Below, one piece after another: positions 1 through 7,267 of a stretch of 19,503 bases of DNA (the first letter of the stretch is position 1; every line of letters starts with the position of its first letter). The notes under the pieces are model-generated. The model had not been told where the DNA came from and ran no database searches. It was given only the letters and a program-made list of their open reading frames with translations. The position numbers and the translations under genes were made by a program. This DNA comes from Clostridiales bacterium (GTDB lineage: Bacteria; Bacillota; Clostridia; Oscillospirales; Acutalibacteraceae), in NCBI GenBank assembly GCA_021202245.1, contig JAJQDK010000073.1:1-19503 (forward strand). Reading direction: 5' to 3'.

Positions 1-497
1 TCTGTTTTGTAAAATCCCCCTCTTTGTACGTTCAAATTATTGACAATATCCCCTATGCCGAACCTTTCGGGGCCGTCAACATAATAGCCGAACACCGTGG
101 CGCCTTTTCCGCTTTCGGCGTTTTCCGCCGCAATTTTCAGCCTTTTTTTCAAGCCGTGTCCGAAAAAGATATTATCGCCCAAAATCATAGCGACGGTATC
201 GCTGCCGATAAATTTCTTTCCGATAACAAACGCCTGCGCAAGTCCGTCGGGCGACGGCTGAACCGCATAACTCAGCTTAGCCCCGAACTGGTGTCCGTCG
301 CCGAGCAGCGACTCAAAGCGAGGAGTGTCCTGCGGAGTGGATATAATCAAAATATCACGTATTCCCGCATTCATCAAAACCGACATGGGGTAATAAATCA
401 TCGGCTTGTCGTATATCGGCAGCAGCTGCTTGGACGTTACCTTCGTCAGCGGATACAGCCTTGTGCCGGAGCCTCCGGCTAATATTATACCTTTCAT
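1..497 (-). CDS. rfbA: Glucose-1-phosphate thymidylyltransferase, 5' part, possibly disrupted
   Basis: RfbA/RmlA joins dTTP and glucose-1-phosphate into dTDP-glucose, the first step of dTDP-L-rhamnose synthesis for cell-surface polysaccharide. The visible 165 codons begin MKGIILAGGSGTRLYPLT, the nucleotidyltransferase signature loop, followed by SKQLLPIYDKPMIYYP (22-37), QPSPDGLAQAF (80-90) and LGDNIFFG (106-113), all near-identical to known RmlA proteins. The start is fixed by GAGGAG seven to eight bases upstream. Similarity runs to PERFG (143-147) and then stops: the family continues with a VEFD and later an EEKP motif that helps bind sugar, but residues 149-165 here look unrelated and no other frame restores the motif. 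The gene is therefore either broken about 50 nt from the window edge or joined to foreign sequence. Identity is certain; intactness is doubtful. Confidence 0.9.
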   Translation of the reverse strand, partial: MKGIILAGGSGTRLYPLTKVTSKQLLPIYDKPMIYYPMSVLMNAGIRDILIISTPQDTPRFESLLGDGHQFGAKLSYAVQPSPDGLAQAFVIGKKFIGSDTVAMILGDNIFFGHGLKKRLKIAAENAESGKGATVFGYYVDGPERFGIGDIVNNLNVQRGGFYKT

Positions 498-546
498 TTT
501 CTGTTCTCCTCAAAATAATCAGATTTAGCTTTTGCGACAGTTTTAA

Positions 547-617
547 CCTAAGCGCAATAGTCAGCCGGGCAAATCCGCTTCGCTCCGATTTTAAAAAATT
601 TCGGTATTGCGCGTAGG
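547..617 (-). promoter_or_regulatory. Long inverted repeat in the rfbA leader
   Basis: Arms 547-559 and 605-617 pair over 12 of 13 positions (core GCGCAATA with TATTGCGC) and enclose about 45 nt. They lie between the predicted rfbA promoter and the rfbA start, so they would fold in the 5' untranslated RNA. No known riboswitch class is recognised. It could be a regulatory leader or a degenerate repeat. Confidence 0.45.
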
Positions 618-647
618 ATTTATTCCGCATAAAAAACATCTGTCTAT

Positions 648-676
648 ATTATAGTATATAATTGCCAAAAATACAA
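648..676 (-). promoter_or_regulatory. Predicted sigma-A promoter for rfbA
   Basis: On the minus strand a perfect -10 TATAAT (648-653) lies 17 nt from a partial -35 TTGTAT (671-676). It is just downstream of the ABC operon terminator, which fits separate transcription of rfbA with a leader of about 140 nt. Confidence 0.5.
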
Positions 677-685
677 GCCTAAAAC

Positions 686-729
686 CTAAACAGAAAATTC
701 CCTTTTGCTGTATCGACAAAAGGGAATTT
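686..729 (-). terminator. Terminator of the ABC/GldG/DUF4340 operon
   Basis: A perfect 13-bp stem (695-707 with 717-729) around a 9-nt loop sits 13 nt past the DUF4340 stop. On the minus strand it is followed by the T-rich TTTTCTGTTT. The T tract is modest, but the stem is strong and correctly placed. Confidence 0.75.
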
Positions 730-742
730 CGCTTTATTTAAC

Positions 743-2284
743 CTAAGCCGCAAAGGAGTCTACTTCCTTGTTTTCGGAAATGTCCTCTACCTGGTCAACA
801 AGCTTAGTTATGCTCGACTTGTAAACGTGACCCAAGCTCTCACCGTTAAGAGTCGCAAGATAGCGGTTGTTGCCTGCATCATAGTAGCATACCTCGTCGC
901 TTGTGCCGTCGGAATATTGATAGGTTATGCTGTAAACCGCCGAACCGCTCGGACTGTCGCTCGAAATATCCGAACGCTCTATCAGGGTGACATTCTGATA
1001 GAAGGTAGAAAAATACGACTGTTCAATTTCATCGTCCCCGTATTTTACAGTTGTGGTGGTAGTGGTTGTTTCCTCGCCGTCGTCATCGGTCGTGGTGGTT
1101 TCGGTAGTGCTGAGAGAAAATTCATAGGTATCCTCTCCGTTGTTTACCGTCATTACGGTGAGCGCAGTCATCTTGGGATAGAGAACATACTCGCTCACAA
1201 TCTCATCATATGTAATGGTAACCCACGGTACCGAATCGGCTGCAATCTGATAGACAACCTTGCCGCCGTTTTCCATAAGGTATACGTAACCCTCATTATC
1301 GGACTGCGAAGCTATCAGGTCAACCTCAACATCCGGATAAACCGCCTTTACCTCGGCATAAGGAGTTGAAAGTCCGAGAGATTCAAGCTGCTTTTCGCTC
1401 GGGTTAACCATTGCAACGCTCTCAGCGTAAAGTCCTCTGATTGCGCCCTCAATTTCACTGCTTCCGGTTTCGCTTGCAAAAAGCTCGGTCGGCTCGGTGA
1501 TAACATATGAGGCGGAATTATTTGTATTGGAGTTGGGCTCAAGCTTAATTGTGTCGGAGAAGTTTGAACCCGAAAGCTCAATAGAGCTTGCCTGACTGTC
1601 GTCATCATCGCTTGCGGAATCGTTGATTGTAAGACTGAAAAGGTCGGTAAGACTGTAGAGGAACGGCGTAGCATAATCGGCATCAACAACATATACGGCA
1701 TCGCCGTCGCCAAATTTGATATAGGTGCCTGCGCTCTGCGGAGCATCGTCGCCCACAATAATAATTGCCGTGGTATTGTCGTCATAGGTTACCGTAACCG
1801 TAGCTCTCGGCTCGTCAAAGCCGTACTCGCCCGATTTGTCCGCATCCAGAGTTGCCACCGAAGCAAACTTAATAGCAGCTGCGCTTGAAGCGATTAAATC
1901 GGGAGTGCCGGACTGAAGCTCAAAATCCTCATAGCCCACAAGTGTGTATTCGGTCGTTTCGGCTTCTCCGTCCTCATTTGTGGGAGTGTAGGAGGTGACG
2001 TCAAACGAACCGGAGGTGTTTTCAACGTGGATTTTGCTTATATCTGCCGGAACGTAATCAAGAAGCGTTCCGTAGCTGTTGTTTTCTATGTTTCCGTCCT
2101 CATCGGTATTGATTTGAGCCTGATGCACACCCTCGTCATCGGTAGAGGTACTCATGCTTATGCCCTCGTCATATGTTGCGGTGCTGTCCTCACTCTCGGG
2201 GAGAAAAATCAGCAAAAGCATAACTCCCACAAGCACAACAACCGCCACAGCCACGCCGATAAGAAGCTTCATATTTTTTTTCAT
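743..2284 (-). CDS. DUF4340 domain protein, membrane-anchored
   Basis: A 513-aa protein with a short cytoplasmic start, one membrane segment (about residues 5-28) and a large extracytoplasmic domain rich in Asp, Ser and Thr. The pattern YGFDEPRATVTVTY, then an acidic strand, then GDAVYVVDADY is typical of DUF4340, which usually lies beside GldG-like ABC transporter genes. The start is set at MKKNMKLL because AGGAGG precedes it and its ATG overlaps the upstream stop as TAATG; an in-frame ATG 24 nt further upstream lies inside the preceding gene and is less likely. It is the last gene of a four-gene operon and is followed by a terminator. The overlap suggests translational coupling to the GldG-like partner, so the two probably act as one extracytoplasmic module. 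The exact biochemical function of the family is not established. Confidence 0.85.
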   Translation of the reverse strand: MKKNMKLLIGVAVAVVVLVGVMLLLIFLPESEDSTATYDEGISMSTSTDDEGVHQAQINTDEDGNIENNSYGTLLDYVPADISKIHVENTSGSFDVTSYTPTNEDGEAETTEYTLVGYEDFELQSGTPDLIASSAAAIKFASVATLDADKSGEYGFDEPRATVTVTYDDNTTAIIIVGDDAPQSAGTYIKFGDGDAVYVVDADYATPFLYSLTDLFSLTINDSASDDDDSQASSIELSGSNFSDTIKLEPNSNTNNSASYVITEPTELFASETGSSEIEGAIRGLYAESVAMVNPSEKQLESLGLSTPYAEVKAVYPDVEVDLIASQSDNEGYVYLMENGGKVVYQIAADSVPWVTITYDEIVSEYVLYPKMTALTVMTVNNGEDTYEFSLSTTETTTTDDDGEETTTTTTTVKYGDDEIEQSYFSTFYQNVTLIERSDISSDSPSGSAVYSITYQYSDGTSDEVCYYDAGNNRYLATLNGESLGHVYKSSITKLVDQVEDISENKEVDSFAA

Positions 2285-4050
2285 TATCTGTTCCTCCTGC
2301 GCAGCCATATTACCATACCTGCAACGAGAATTCCTATGGGAATAATAACTACAAATACGGCGAACATTACATTCTGCGTTGAAACATCGGTAATGCCCAG
2401 CTCTCCGCTGTCAAGCGATTTGCTCTCGATAGTAATGGAATTGTCATCCTTATCCGAAAGCGTATTTATAACATTCATCAGATATGCGGAATTGTTAAAG
2501 CTGTTGTAGCTCATAACGCTTGAATTAAACATTGAATAAGAGCCGAAAACTATTACGTTTGAGGTTTCCTCGTCTGTGTTTGTCTTGATTCCCTCGGCGG
2601 CTATATTAAGCTCCTCGCCTGAAATTGCCTCCTGATAGTCCCAATCCTCATCGGCGTCAATAGGCAGCACGCCTGCGCCGGTGGAGGTGGTAAGCAAGCC
2701 GTGAGCTACGCTGTCATCGGTTATTATTATATCGTGAGAATCAATTACAACAACGGGAATTGATGAGTTTTTGAGATTATCCGTATAATAGTCCGTATAA
2801 TCCACTATAAAGGAATATGCCGAGCTGCTGCTCACAAGTCTGTCCGTGCTTGTTTCAAAGACATAGCCCGTGTCCACCTGCATACCCCAATCGTCGAGCA
2901 ACACGTCCAGATTAGGCGTATCGGGCATATCTGCGGTGGGAATATAAATGAAGGTTCTGCCGTAATCTCCGTCGTTGTCAAGCCATTCGGAAATTGTTTC
3001 GGCGGCATCCTCGTCAAGGTCAACCGACGGAGCGTACAAAATTACAATCTCGGCGTCCTCGTCAAGCTCGCCCGTAGCAAGAGAAACCTCGTTTACCTCA
3101 TAGGCGTTGTCCTCCAAAAGTGAGGAGATTGCCGAGTAATCCTGCTCCTTGTTGCCGGTCAGTATATCAACAACAACCTTATCCTCGGTAGTAACATTGA
3201 GAACCGCCGTTACAACCGCCTGCTCCACGGTTGTTCCCGTAAAGCTGTACTCGCCGTAATAGGCGTATGTTGTCGCATCATATTCAAAGCAGTCGTCAAG
3301 AGTCAGCACCTTGTATTGGTCGCCGCATTCAACAAGCATAAGATAATTTTCGCTTGAAGATGTCCAGTCAACATTTGTATAGCTTGAAGTAAACGAAGGA
3401 TTTGACGTAAGGTCAACGTACTTCAAGGTCAATTTGCCGTCCGAGCTGCTTTTCATTTTGTTGAGCAGCTGCTGCGACTGCACAAAATATGTGCCCTGAT
3501 CCCCGTAATCACTCTCGGACATAAGAATATATACCGTTACGTCATCGTCGAGATGCGACATATAGTCTATGGTGTCATCCTGGAGCGCAAACGAATTGTT
3601 TGACGTGAGGTCAATATACATATTCGGGAATCTGTCGGATAACAGGCTGAAAATAACATTGATAACAATCACAATTGCGACAACCACGGCTACAATAGCA
3701 ACGGCAACCGAGCCGTGACGCGCCTTTCTGGATTTCAAAAATTCCTTTAAGCCGCCGTTTTCCTTGCTCTTTTTGGATTTTTTGGCTTTTTTGCCCTTTT
3801 TATCCTTTTTATCCTTTTTCTTCTTGGCTTTTTTGTCGTTTATTATATTTTCAACAACATCGGAGGTATCGTCGTCGTCCTCGTCAAAAACGGCTTCGTC
3901 CAAGGCGCTTGCGCCGTCGGATTTTTCCTCAGCCTTAATGTCGGCGCTTGCTTCGGCAACGCTGTTTTCGCTCTCCACCGTTATTTCCTCAGCAGCAGGC
4001 TGTGAGTCGGGAGCGGTTGTTTCGTTTATGCTCTTTTTTTCTTCACTCAT
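2284..4050 (-). CDS. GldG-like ABC transporter auxiliary protein
   Basis: A 588-aa protein resembling the GldG/ABC-type uncharacterised transport family, named after a gliding-motility component of Bacteroidetes but widespread in Clostridia without gliding. Order of parts: acidic N-terminus (1-66, ending in EDDDDTSD), a lysine-rich patch (about 73-97, repeated KK and KKDKK units), membrane segment (about 115-137), a long extracytoplasmic region starting with the characteristic DLTSNNSFAL, and a C-terminal membrane segment (about 561-583) ending WLRRRNR. The start follows GGGAGG. It lies 14 nt after the permease and overlaps the DUF4340 start by TAATG. The family is thought to work with the neighbouring ATPase and permease, but the substrate is unknown. 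The charged N-terminal extension is unusual and is treated as a separate observation. Confidence 0.85.
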   Translation of the reverse strand: MSEEKKSINETTAPDSQPAAEEITVESENSVAEASADIKAEEKSDGASALDEAVFDEDDDDTSDVVENIINDKKAKKKKDKKDKKGKKAKKSKKSKENGGLKEFLKSRKARHGSVAVAIVAVVVAIVIVINVIFSLLSDRFPNMYIDLTSNNSFALQDDTIDYMSHLDDDVTVYILMSESDYGDQGTYFVQSQQLLNKMKSSSDGKLTLKYVDLTSNPSFTSSYTNVDWTSSSENYLMLVECGDQYKVLTLDDCFEYDATTYAYYGEYSFTGTTVEQAVVTAVLNVTTEDKVVVDILTGNKEQDYSAISSLLEDNAYEVNEVSLATGELDEDAEIVILYAPSVDLDEDAAETISEWLDNDGDYGRTFIYIPTADMPDTPNLDVLLDDWGMQVDTGYVFETSTDRLVSSSSAYSFIVDYTDYYTDNLKNSSIPVVVIDSHDIIITDDSVAHGLLTTSTGAGVLPIDADEDWDYQEAISGEELNIAAEGIKTNTDEETSNVIVFGSYSMFNSSVMSYNSFNNSAYLMNVINTLSDKDDNSITIESKSLDSGELGITDVSTQNVMFAVFVVIIPIGILVAGMVIWLRRRNR

Positions 4051-4064
4051 TTATTTAACCTCCC

Positions 4065-4769
4065 TTAGCTCCAACGTCTTTTTTCCAAAACTCTTACCGT
4101 AAAGAACAAAAACAGTCCGGTAACGCTCAGGAAGAATACAATATCGGTTACATTAAGCAAGCCGTATGTAAAGTTTGTGTAGTAGTTTACAAAATCAATC
4201 TTGTCAAGAACCGTTGCAATCCAATCAACGGGTATTACGCTTGTAAAAGTGCTCATCATATATATAACCAAGCCTACGCCCATACCTGCAACGGCGGCAA
4301 TTATAACGCTTTCGGTCAAAACCGAAATAAACACGTTAATTGCAATCAAGGCTGCCCCCAAAAGCAAAATGCCCAAAAACGTGCAGAGAATTACAGCCCA
4401 GTCGGGAGTGGTAAAAAATGAAATAACAACTGAATACACAAGGAAAATACAGCAGCAAATTGCATAGAGGACAAATGCTCCGAGGAATTTGCCGAATACA
4501 ATTTCCGTCAGGCTTGCGGGAGCGGTCAGCAGCGCCTGGTCGGTTTTCTGACGCTTTTCCTCGGCAAAGGTCTTCATTGTTATAATCGGAATTATAAACA
4601 GAAGTATAACAAACATATTGCTGTAAACGTATGAAAGGCTTGCGCTGTTGTTCTGGATACAAATTATGTAAAAGAAATATCCCGAGAAAAAGAAGTACAC
4701 TGCCATAACCACATAGGCTATAGCCGAATTAAAATAAGATGAAAGCTCTCTTTTCAGTATTGCGCTCAT
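4065..4769 (-). CDS. ABC-2 family permease, GldF-like
   Basis: A 234-aa integral membrane protein with about six hydrophobic segments (roughly 14-36, 50-66, 97-120, 125-148, 152-175, 208-229). The N-terminal MSAILKRELSSYFNS, the cytoplasmic loop FAEEKRQKTDQALLTAP (about 68-84) and the C-terminal VLEKRRWS match ABC-2/GldF-type permeases encoded next to GldG-like proteins. The ATG overlaps the stop of the ATPase gene as TAATG, with GGAGGAG seven bases upstream, so ATPase and permease are probably translationally coupled. Such permeases usually act in export or in mechanical coupling at the cell envelope; the substrate cannot be read from the sequence. Confidence 0.88.
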   Translation of the reverse strand: MSAILKRELSSYFNSAIAYVVMAVYFFFSGYFFYIICIQNNSASLSYVYSNMFVILLFIIPIITMKTFAEEKRQKTDQALLTAPASLTEIVFGKFLGAFVLYAICCCIFLVYSVVISFFTTPDWAVILCTFLGILLLGAALIAINVFISVLTESVIIAAVAGMGVGLVIYMMSTFTSVIPVDWIATVLDKIDFVNYYTNFTYGLLNVTDIVFFLSVTGLFLFFTVRVLEKRRWS

Positions 4770-5734
4770 TACATTGCTCCTCCGTTTCCTGATTTACTTC
4801 TCTGGTCGGTTGCGGTAAGCTCAAGGAACATATCCTCAAGCGTCTTATCTCCCGACTTCATATCAAGAATCGGGCATCCGACTCTTGCCATTGCGTTAAA
4901 CACATCTCTGCGCACGTCAACATCCGTTTCATAGTCCACCATATATTTTGCCTTGTTCTCTCCGGTGTCGCGCTGCTTTGAAACACGCATAACGGCAGGA
5001 ATTTTCTTGATTGCCGAAATAATATCGGAGGAAGCTCCCTCAACCTCAAGCGCCAGCTTATGCTCGCCGGAAACGGAGGTTGAAAGCTCGTCTGTCTTTG
5101 CATCGGCTACAATTTTGCCCTCGGAAATAACTATGATTCTGTCACAGGTTGCGGAAATCTCGGAAAGCACGTGAGAAGAAAAGATTACCGTGTGCTTTTT
5201 GCCCAAGCTCTTGATAAGCTTTCTAATTTCAATAATCTGCTTTGGGTCAAGACCGACGGTAGGCTCATCAAGAATAAGAACCGGCGGATTGCCCAAAAGC
5301 GCCTGAGCAAAGCCCACACGCTGGCGGTAGCCCTTTGACAGGTCAATAACAATTCTATCCGCCTGCTCGGTGATGCGCACAAGACGCATTACCTCGTCAA
5401 TATGCTCCTTTTTCGGCAGTTTAACCTTTTTGAGGTCAAACATAAACTCAAGATACTTTCTCACCGTCATATCAATATAAAGCGGAGGAATTTCAGGAAG
5501 ATAACCGATTTTTGCCTTAGTATTTTTGGGGTCTTCAAGAATTTCGCTTCCGTCAACGGTTACAGTGCCGCTTGTAGACGAGATGTAGCCTGTTATCATA
5601 TTCATTGTGGTGGATTTTCCGGCTCCGTTGGGTCCGAGAAATCCCAATACCTCACCCGTTTCAACGGTGAAGCTGATGTTGTCAACGGCCTTTATGTTGC
5701 CATAACATTTTGTAAGGTCTTTAACCTCGACCAT
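4769..5734 (-). CDS. ABC transporter ATP-binding protein, GldA-like
   Basis: A 321-aa ATPase that drives the transporter encoded with the next three genes. Visible motifs: Walker A GPNGAGKST (34-42), the signature LSKGYRQR (132-139, a variant of LSGGQ common in this subfamily), Walker B LILDEP (153-158), D-loop GLDP and H-loop histidine 188 in SSHVL. Residues after about 230 form an extra C-terminal domain, as in GldA/CcmA-type ATPases. The start MVEVKDL is preferred because AAGGAG lies 11 nt before it; the in-frame GTG four codons upstream overlaps the Shine-Dalgarno itself. It is the first gene of the operon. Confidence 0.92.
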   Translation of the reverse strand: MVEVKDLTKCYGNIKAVDNISFTVETGEVLGFLGPNGAGKSTTMNMITGYISSTSGTVTVDGSEILEDPKNTKAKIGYLPEIPPLYIDMTVRKYLEFMFDLKKVKLPKKEHIDEVMRLVRITEQADRIVIDLSKGYRQRVGFAQALLGNPPVLILDEPTVGLDPKQIIEIRKLIKSLGKKHTVIFSSHVLSEISATCDRIIVISEGKIVADAKTDELSTSVSGEHKLALEVEGASSDIISAIKKIPAVMRVSKQRDTGENKAKYMVDYETDVDVRRDVFNAMARVGCPILDMKSGDKTLEDMFLELTATDQRSKSGNGGAM

Positions 5735-5856
5735 GTGACTGTTCACTCCTTAATAATAATCTGTGTTTTTACCCTTTTCGGTGTTGCGGGGCAGAAAACA
5801 TTTTACCCTGAGAGGCATAGCTCCCACTGCCTTAAAGGCAAGGGTCATATACGTTA

Positions 5857-5887
5857 ATTATACTATAAAATCGGTTTTTTGTGTACA
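5857..5887 (-). promoter_or_regulatory. Possible promoter of the ABC operon
   Basis: A perfect TATAAT (minus strand, 5857-5862) lies about 120 nt upstream of the ATPase start. The best -35 is a poor TGTACA (5882-5887) with 19-nt spacing. The assignment rests mainly on the -10 hexamer and its position. Confidence 0.35.
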
Positions 5888-5968
5888 TAAATTATAAAAT
5901 AGTCAGTGACCCGACACAAATTTTCAATTTCTCATCACATAAAATATCCGGCTGGGGAATTTTTAAAC

Positions 5969-6008
5969 AAATATTGAAAATAATATTTATTGACATTGAC
6001 AATATACT
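5969..6008 (+). promoter_or_regulatory. AT-rich promoter/operator-like region before spoVAE
   Basis: Directly upstream of spoVAE lies an inverted repeat AAATATT/AATATTT (5969-5975 and 5982-5988), then tandem TTGACA hexamers (5990-5995 and 5996-6001) and TATACT (6003-6008). The hexamers do not give normal sigma-A spacing, and no convincing sigma-G element could be fitted. A control region is likely from its position, but which sigma factor reads it is open. Confidence 0.35.
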
Positions 6009-6026
6009 TTTGAAAGAAGTGCTTTT

Positions 6027-6380
6027 ATGGATTACTTAAACGCCTTTTGGGTGGGCGGACTTATATGCGTTATCGGTCAAATTCTCATAGATAAAACCAA
6101 GCTCACTCCTGCCAGAATTCTCACAAGCTTTGTGGTTGCGGGCGTAATTTTGGGAGCTGTGGGACTGTATGAGCCGCTTGCGGAATTTGCCGGCGCAGGC
6201 GCTTCGGTTCCCATAAGCGGATTCGGTTATCTTATGAGCGACGGAGTTAAGGAAGCACTCAAAACCGACGGCGCAATAGGTATTCTCACGGGCGGACTGA
6301 CAAGCGCCGCCGCAGGAATTGCCGCCGCCGTAGTTTTTGGGCTTATCGCAGCCCTCTGCTCCCGACCCGGCGATAAGTAG
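6027..6380 (+). CDS. spoVAE: Stage V sporulation protein AE
   Basis: A 117-aa membrane protein matching SpoVAE: N-terminal GGLICVIGQILIDKTKLTPA (about 10-29), a second hydrophobic stretch (about 31-50), FAGAGASVPISGFGYL and a glycine/alanine-rich C-terminal helix. SpoVA proteins form the inner-membrane channel of the spore that moves dipicolinic acid during sporulation and germination. Length and motifs are normal. Its context is not: spoVAE usually follows spoVAC and spoVAD, but here it stands alone, with no plus-strand gene before it in the window and a convergent minus-strand gene after it. The ribosome binding site (GAAAGAAG) is weak compared with neighbouring genes. It supports a spore-forming ancestry. 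Confidence 0.9.
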   Translation: MDYLNAFWVGGLICVIGQILIDKTKLTPARILTSFVVAGVILGAVGLYEPLAEFAGAGASVPISGFGYLMSDGVKEALKTDGAIGILTGGLTSAAAGIAAAVVFGLIAALCSRPGDK

Positions 6381-6410
6381 AATAAAAGCTGCCGAGCTTC
6401 AGGGACGGCA

Positions 6411-6438
6411 AAAAAGGCAACCCGTTTCGGATTGCCCT
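6411..6438. terminator. Bidirectional terminator between spoVAE and the acidic-tail membrane gene
   Basis: The stem 6416-6424 / 6428-6436 (GGCAA plus CCG with CGG plus TTGCC, one C/A mismatch) has a TTT loop. On the minus strand it is followed by TTTTTT; on the plus strand by the weaker CTTTGATTT. It fits termination of both convergent genes and is stronger for the minus-strand one. Confidence 0.75.
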
Positions 6439-6502
6439 TTGATTTCAATTCGGAATAAAGCCCGATGTTAAATTTGCAATAGGGTGATTAGGCAGGGCGC
6501 AA

Positions 6503-7135
6503 TTACTCTGCGCTCTCTTCGTCTGCTATGCCTTCATCGTCGGCTTGCGCCGATTCTTCAGCCTTTTCCTCTTCACTGTCTGCAGAGTCGGTTTCAGCTG
6601 ATTCCGCTTCTTCATCAGAGCTTATCTCTTCGTCGGCTTCATCCTCGCTGACCTCAGCCTCGATTTCGGCAATGTCGGCTTCAATTCCGCCTTCCACAAG
6701 AGTGCTTTCGCTGTCGGCTGTTTCTTCCTCCGTGTCGGTTTCAAAGCCGCTGAGGAAGGAATAGGGAACGCCGTAGCCGAGAGCCACACAGGCAAGGGTT
6801 ACGATTACATTAAGAGTGCCGTCCGCAGATGCAAACGACTCATAAAGCGGTAAACCGGGCGCAACGGAAGCAATGATTATATACAGTGACGGCAGCACCA
6901 TAATGATTAGGGTTACAAGCGAAAAGCGCTTGACTGCCTTACCGTCGCCCACACGGGTCGCATAGAATACCAAAAGTCCGAACACAACGTAAACGCAGAT
7001 TGAAATAATCAGGCTTGCGGTTGTGCTGAGGGTACTTGCAAACTGGGTAAAGAAGTGTGCGCATATGATATACGCAATAACTAAAAATGCAGAGAAAAAT
7101 AAATTAACCGTATCCTTTTTATTGGTTTTTTTCAT
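6503..7135 (-). CDS. Uncharacterised four-helix membrane protein with acidic tail
   Basis: Not recognised as any named family. The 210-aa product starts MKKTNKKDTV, has four hydrophobic segments (about 11-30, 39-60, 71-93, 107-128) and ends in an about 80-residue tail (132-210) made almost only of Glu, Asp, Ser and Ala. The even number of helices and the positive N-terminus predict that both ends are cytoplasmic. GGAGGT stands 8 nt before the ATG. It is a single-gene unit that shares its terminator with spoVAE. Such tails are often disordered and may bind basic partners or cations, but nothing here proves a role. Codon use resembles the neighbours, so recent transfer is not suggested. Confidence 0.8.
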   Translation of the reverse strand: MKKTNKKDTVNLFFSAFLVIAYIICAHFFTQFASTLSTTASLIISICVYVVFGLLVFYATRVGDGKAVKRFSLVTLIIMVLPSLYIIIASVAPGLPLYESFASADGTLNVIVTLACVALGYGVPYSFLSGFETDTEEETADSESTLVEGGIEADIAEIEAEVSEDEADEEISSDEEAESAETDSADSEEEKAEESAQADDEGIADEESAE

Positions 7136-7245
7136 TTAAAAGACCTCCGAACAACATAATTCAATTCAAGCTTATCATTGTAATGTGACAGTTTTATGAA
7201 AATCGTCTGTTGTTATGCTAATATCCTTTAAATCGAAGCAACTGT

Positions 7246-7267
7246 GGCGGTCACTGACCGCCGCTAC
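7246..7267 (-). repeat. REP-like palindrome, copy A, at the end of prmA
   Basis: Read on the minus strand: GTAG (7267-7264), one C, then a perfect 7-bp hairpin GGCGGTC/GACCGCC around the loop AGT. The same architecture occurs at 14903-14924. Continuing on the gene side, the 12-nt flank (plus strand GCTACGAACGTG, 7263-7274) is identical in both copies. The GTAG contains the TAG stop codon of prmA. No T tract follows, so it is a weak candidate as a terminator. Confidence 0.75.

Noticed and set aside
24..482. Plus-strand open frame of 152 codons
   Set aside because: It is antisense to rfbA, whose minus-strand product matches RmlA closely, and it has no ribosome binding site.
355..639. Minus-strand open frame of 94 codons overlapping the rfbA start
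   Set aside because: It is in another frame than rfbA, runs through the leader inverted repeat and lacks a Shine-Dalgarno sequence.
3765..3840. Repetitive A/T-rich tract that looks like a simple sequence repeat
   Set aside because: It encodes the lysine-rich patch of the GldG-like protein with mixed codons and no exact unit, so it is not an independent DNA repeat.
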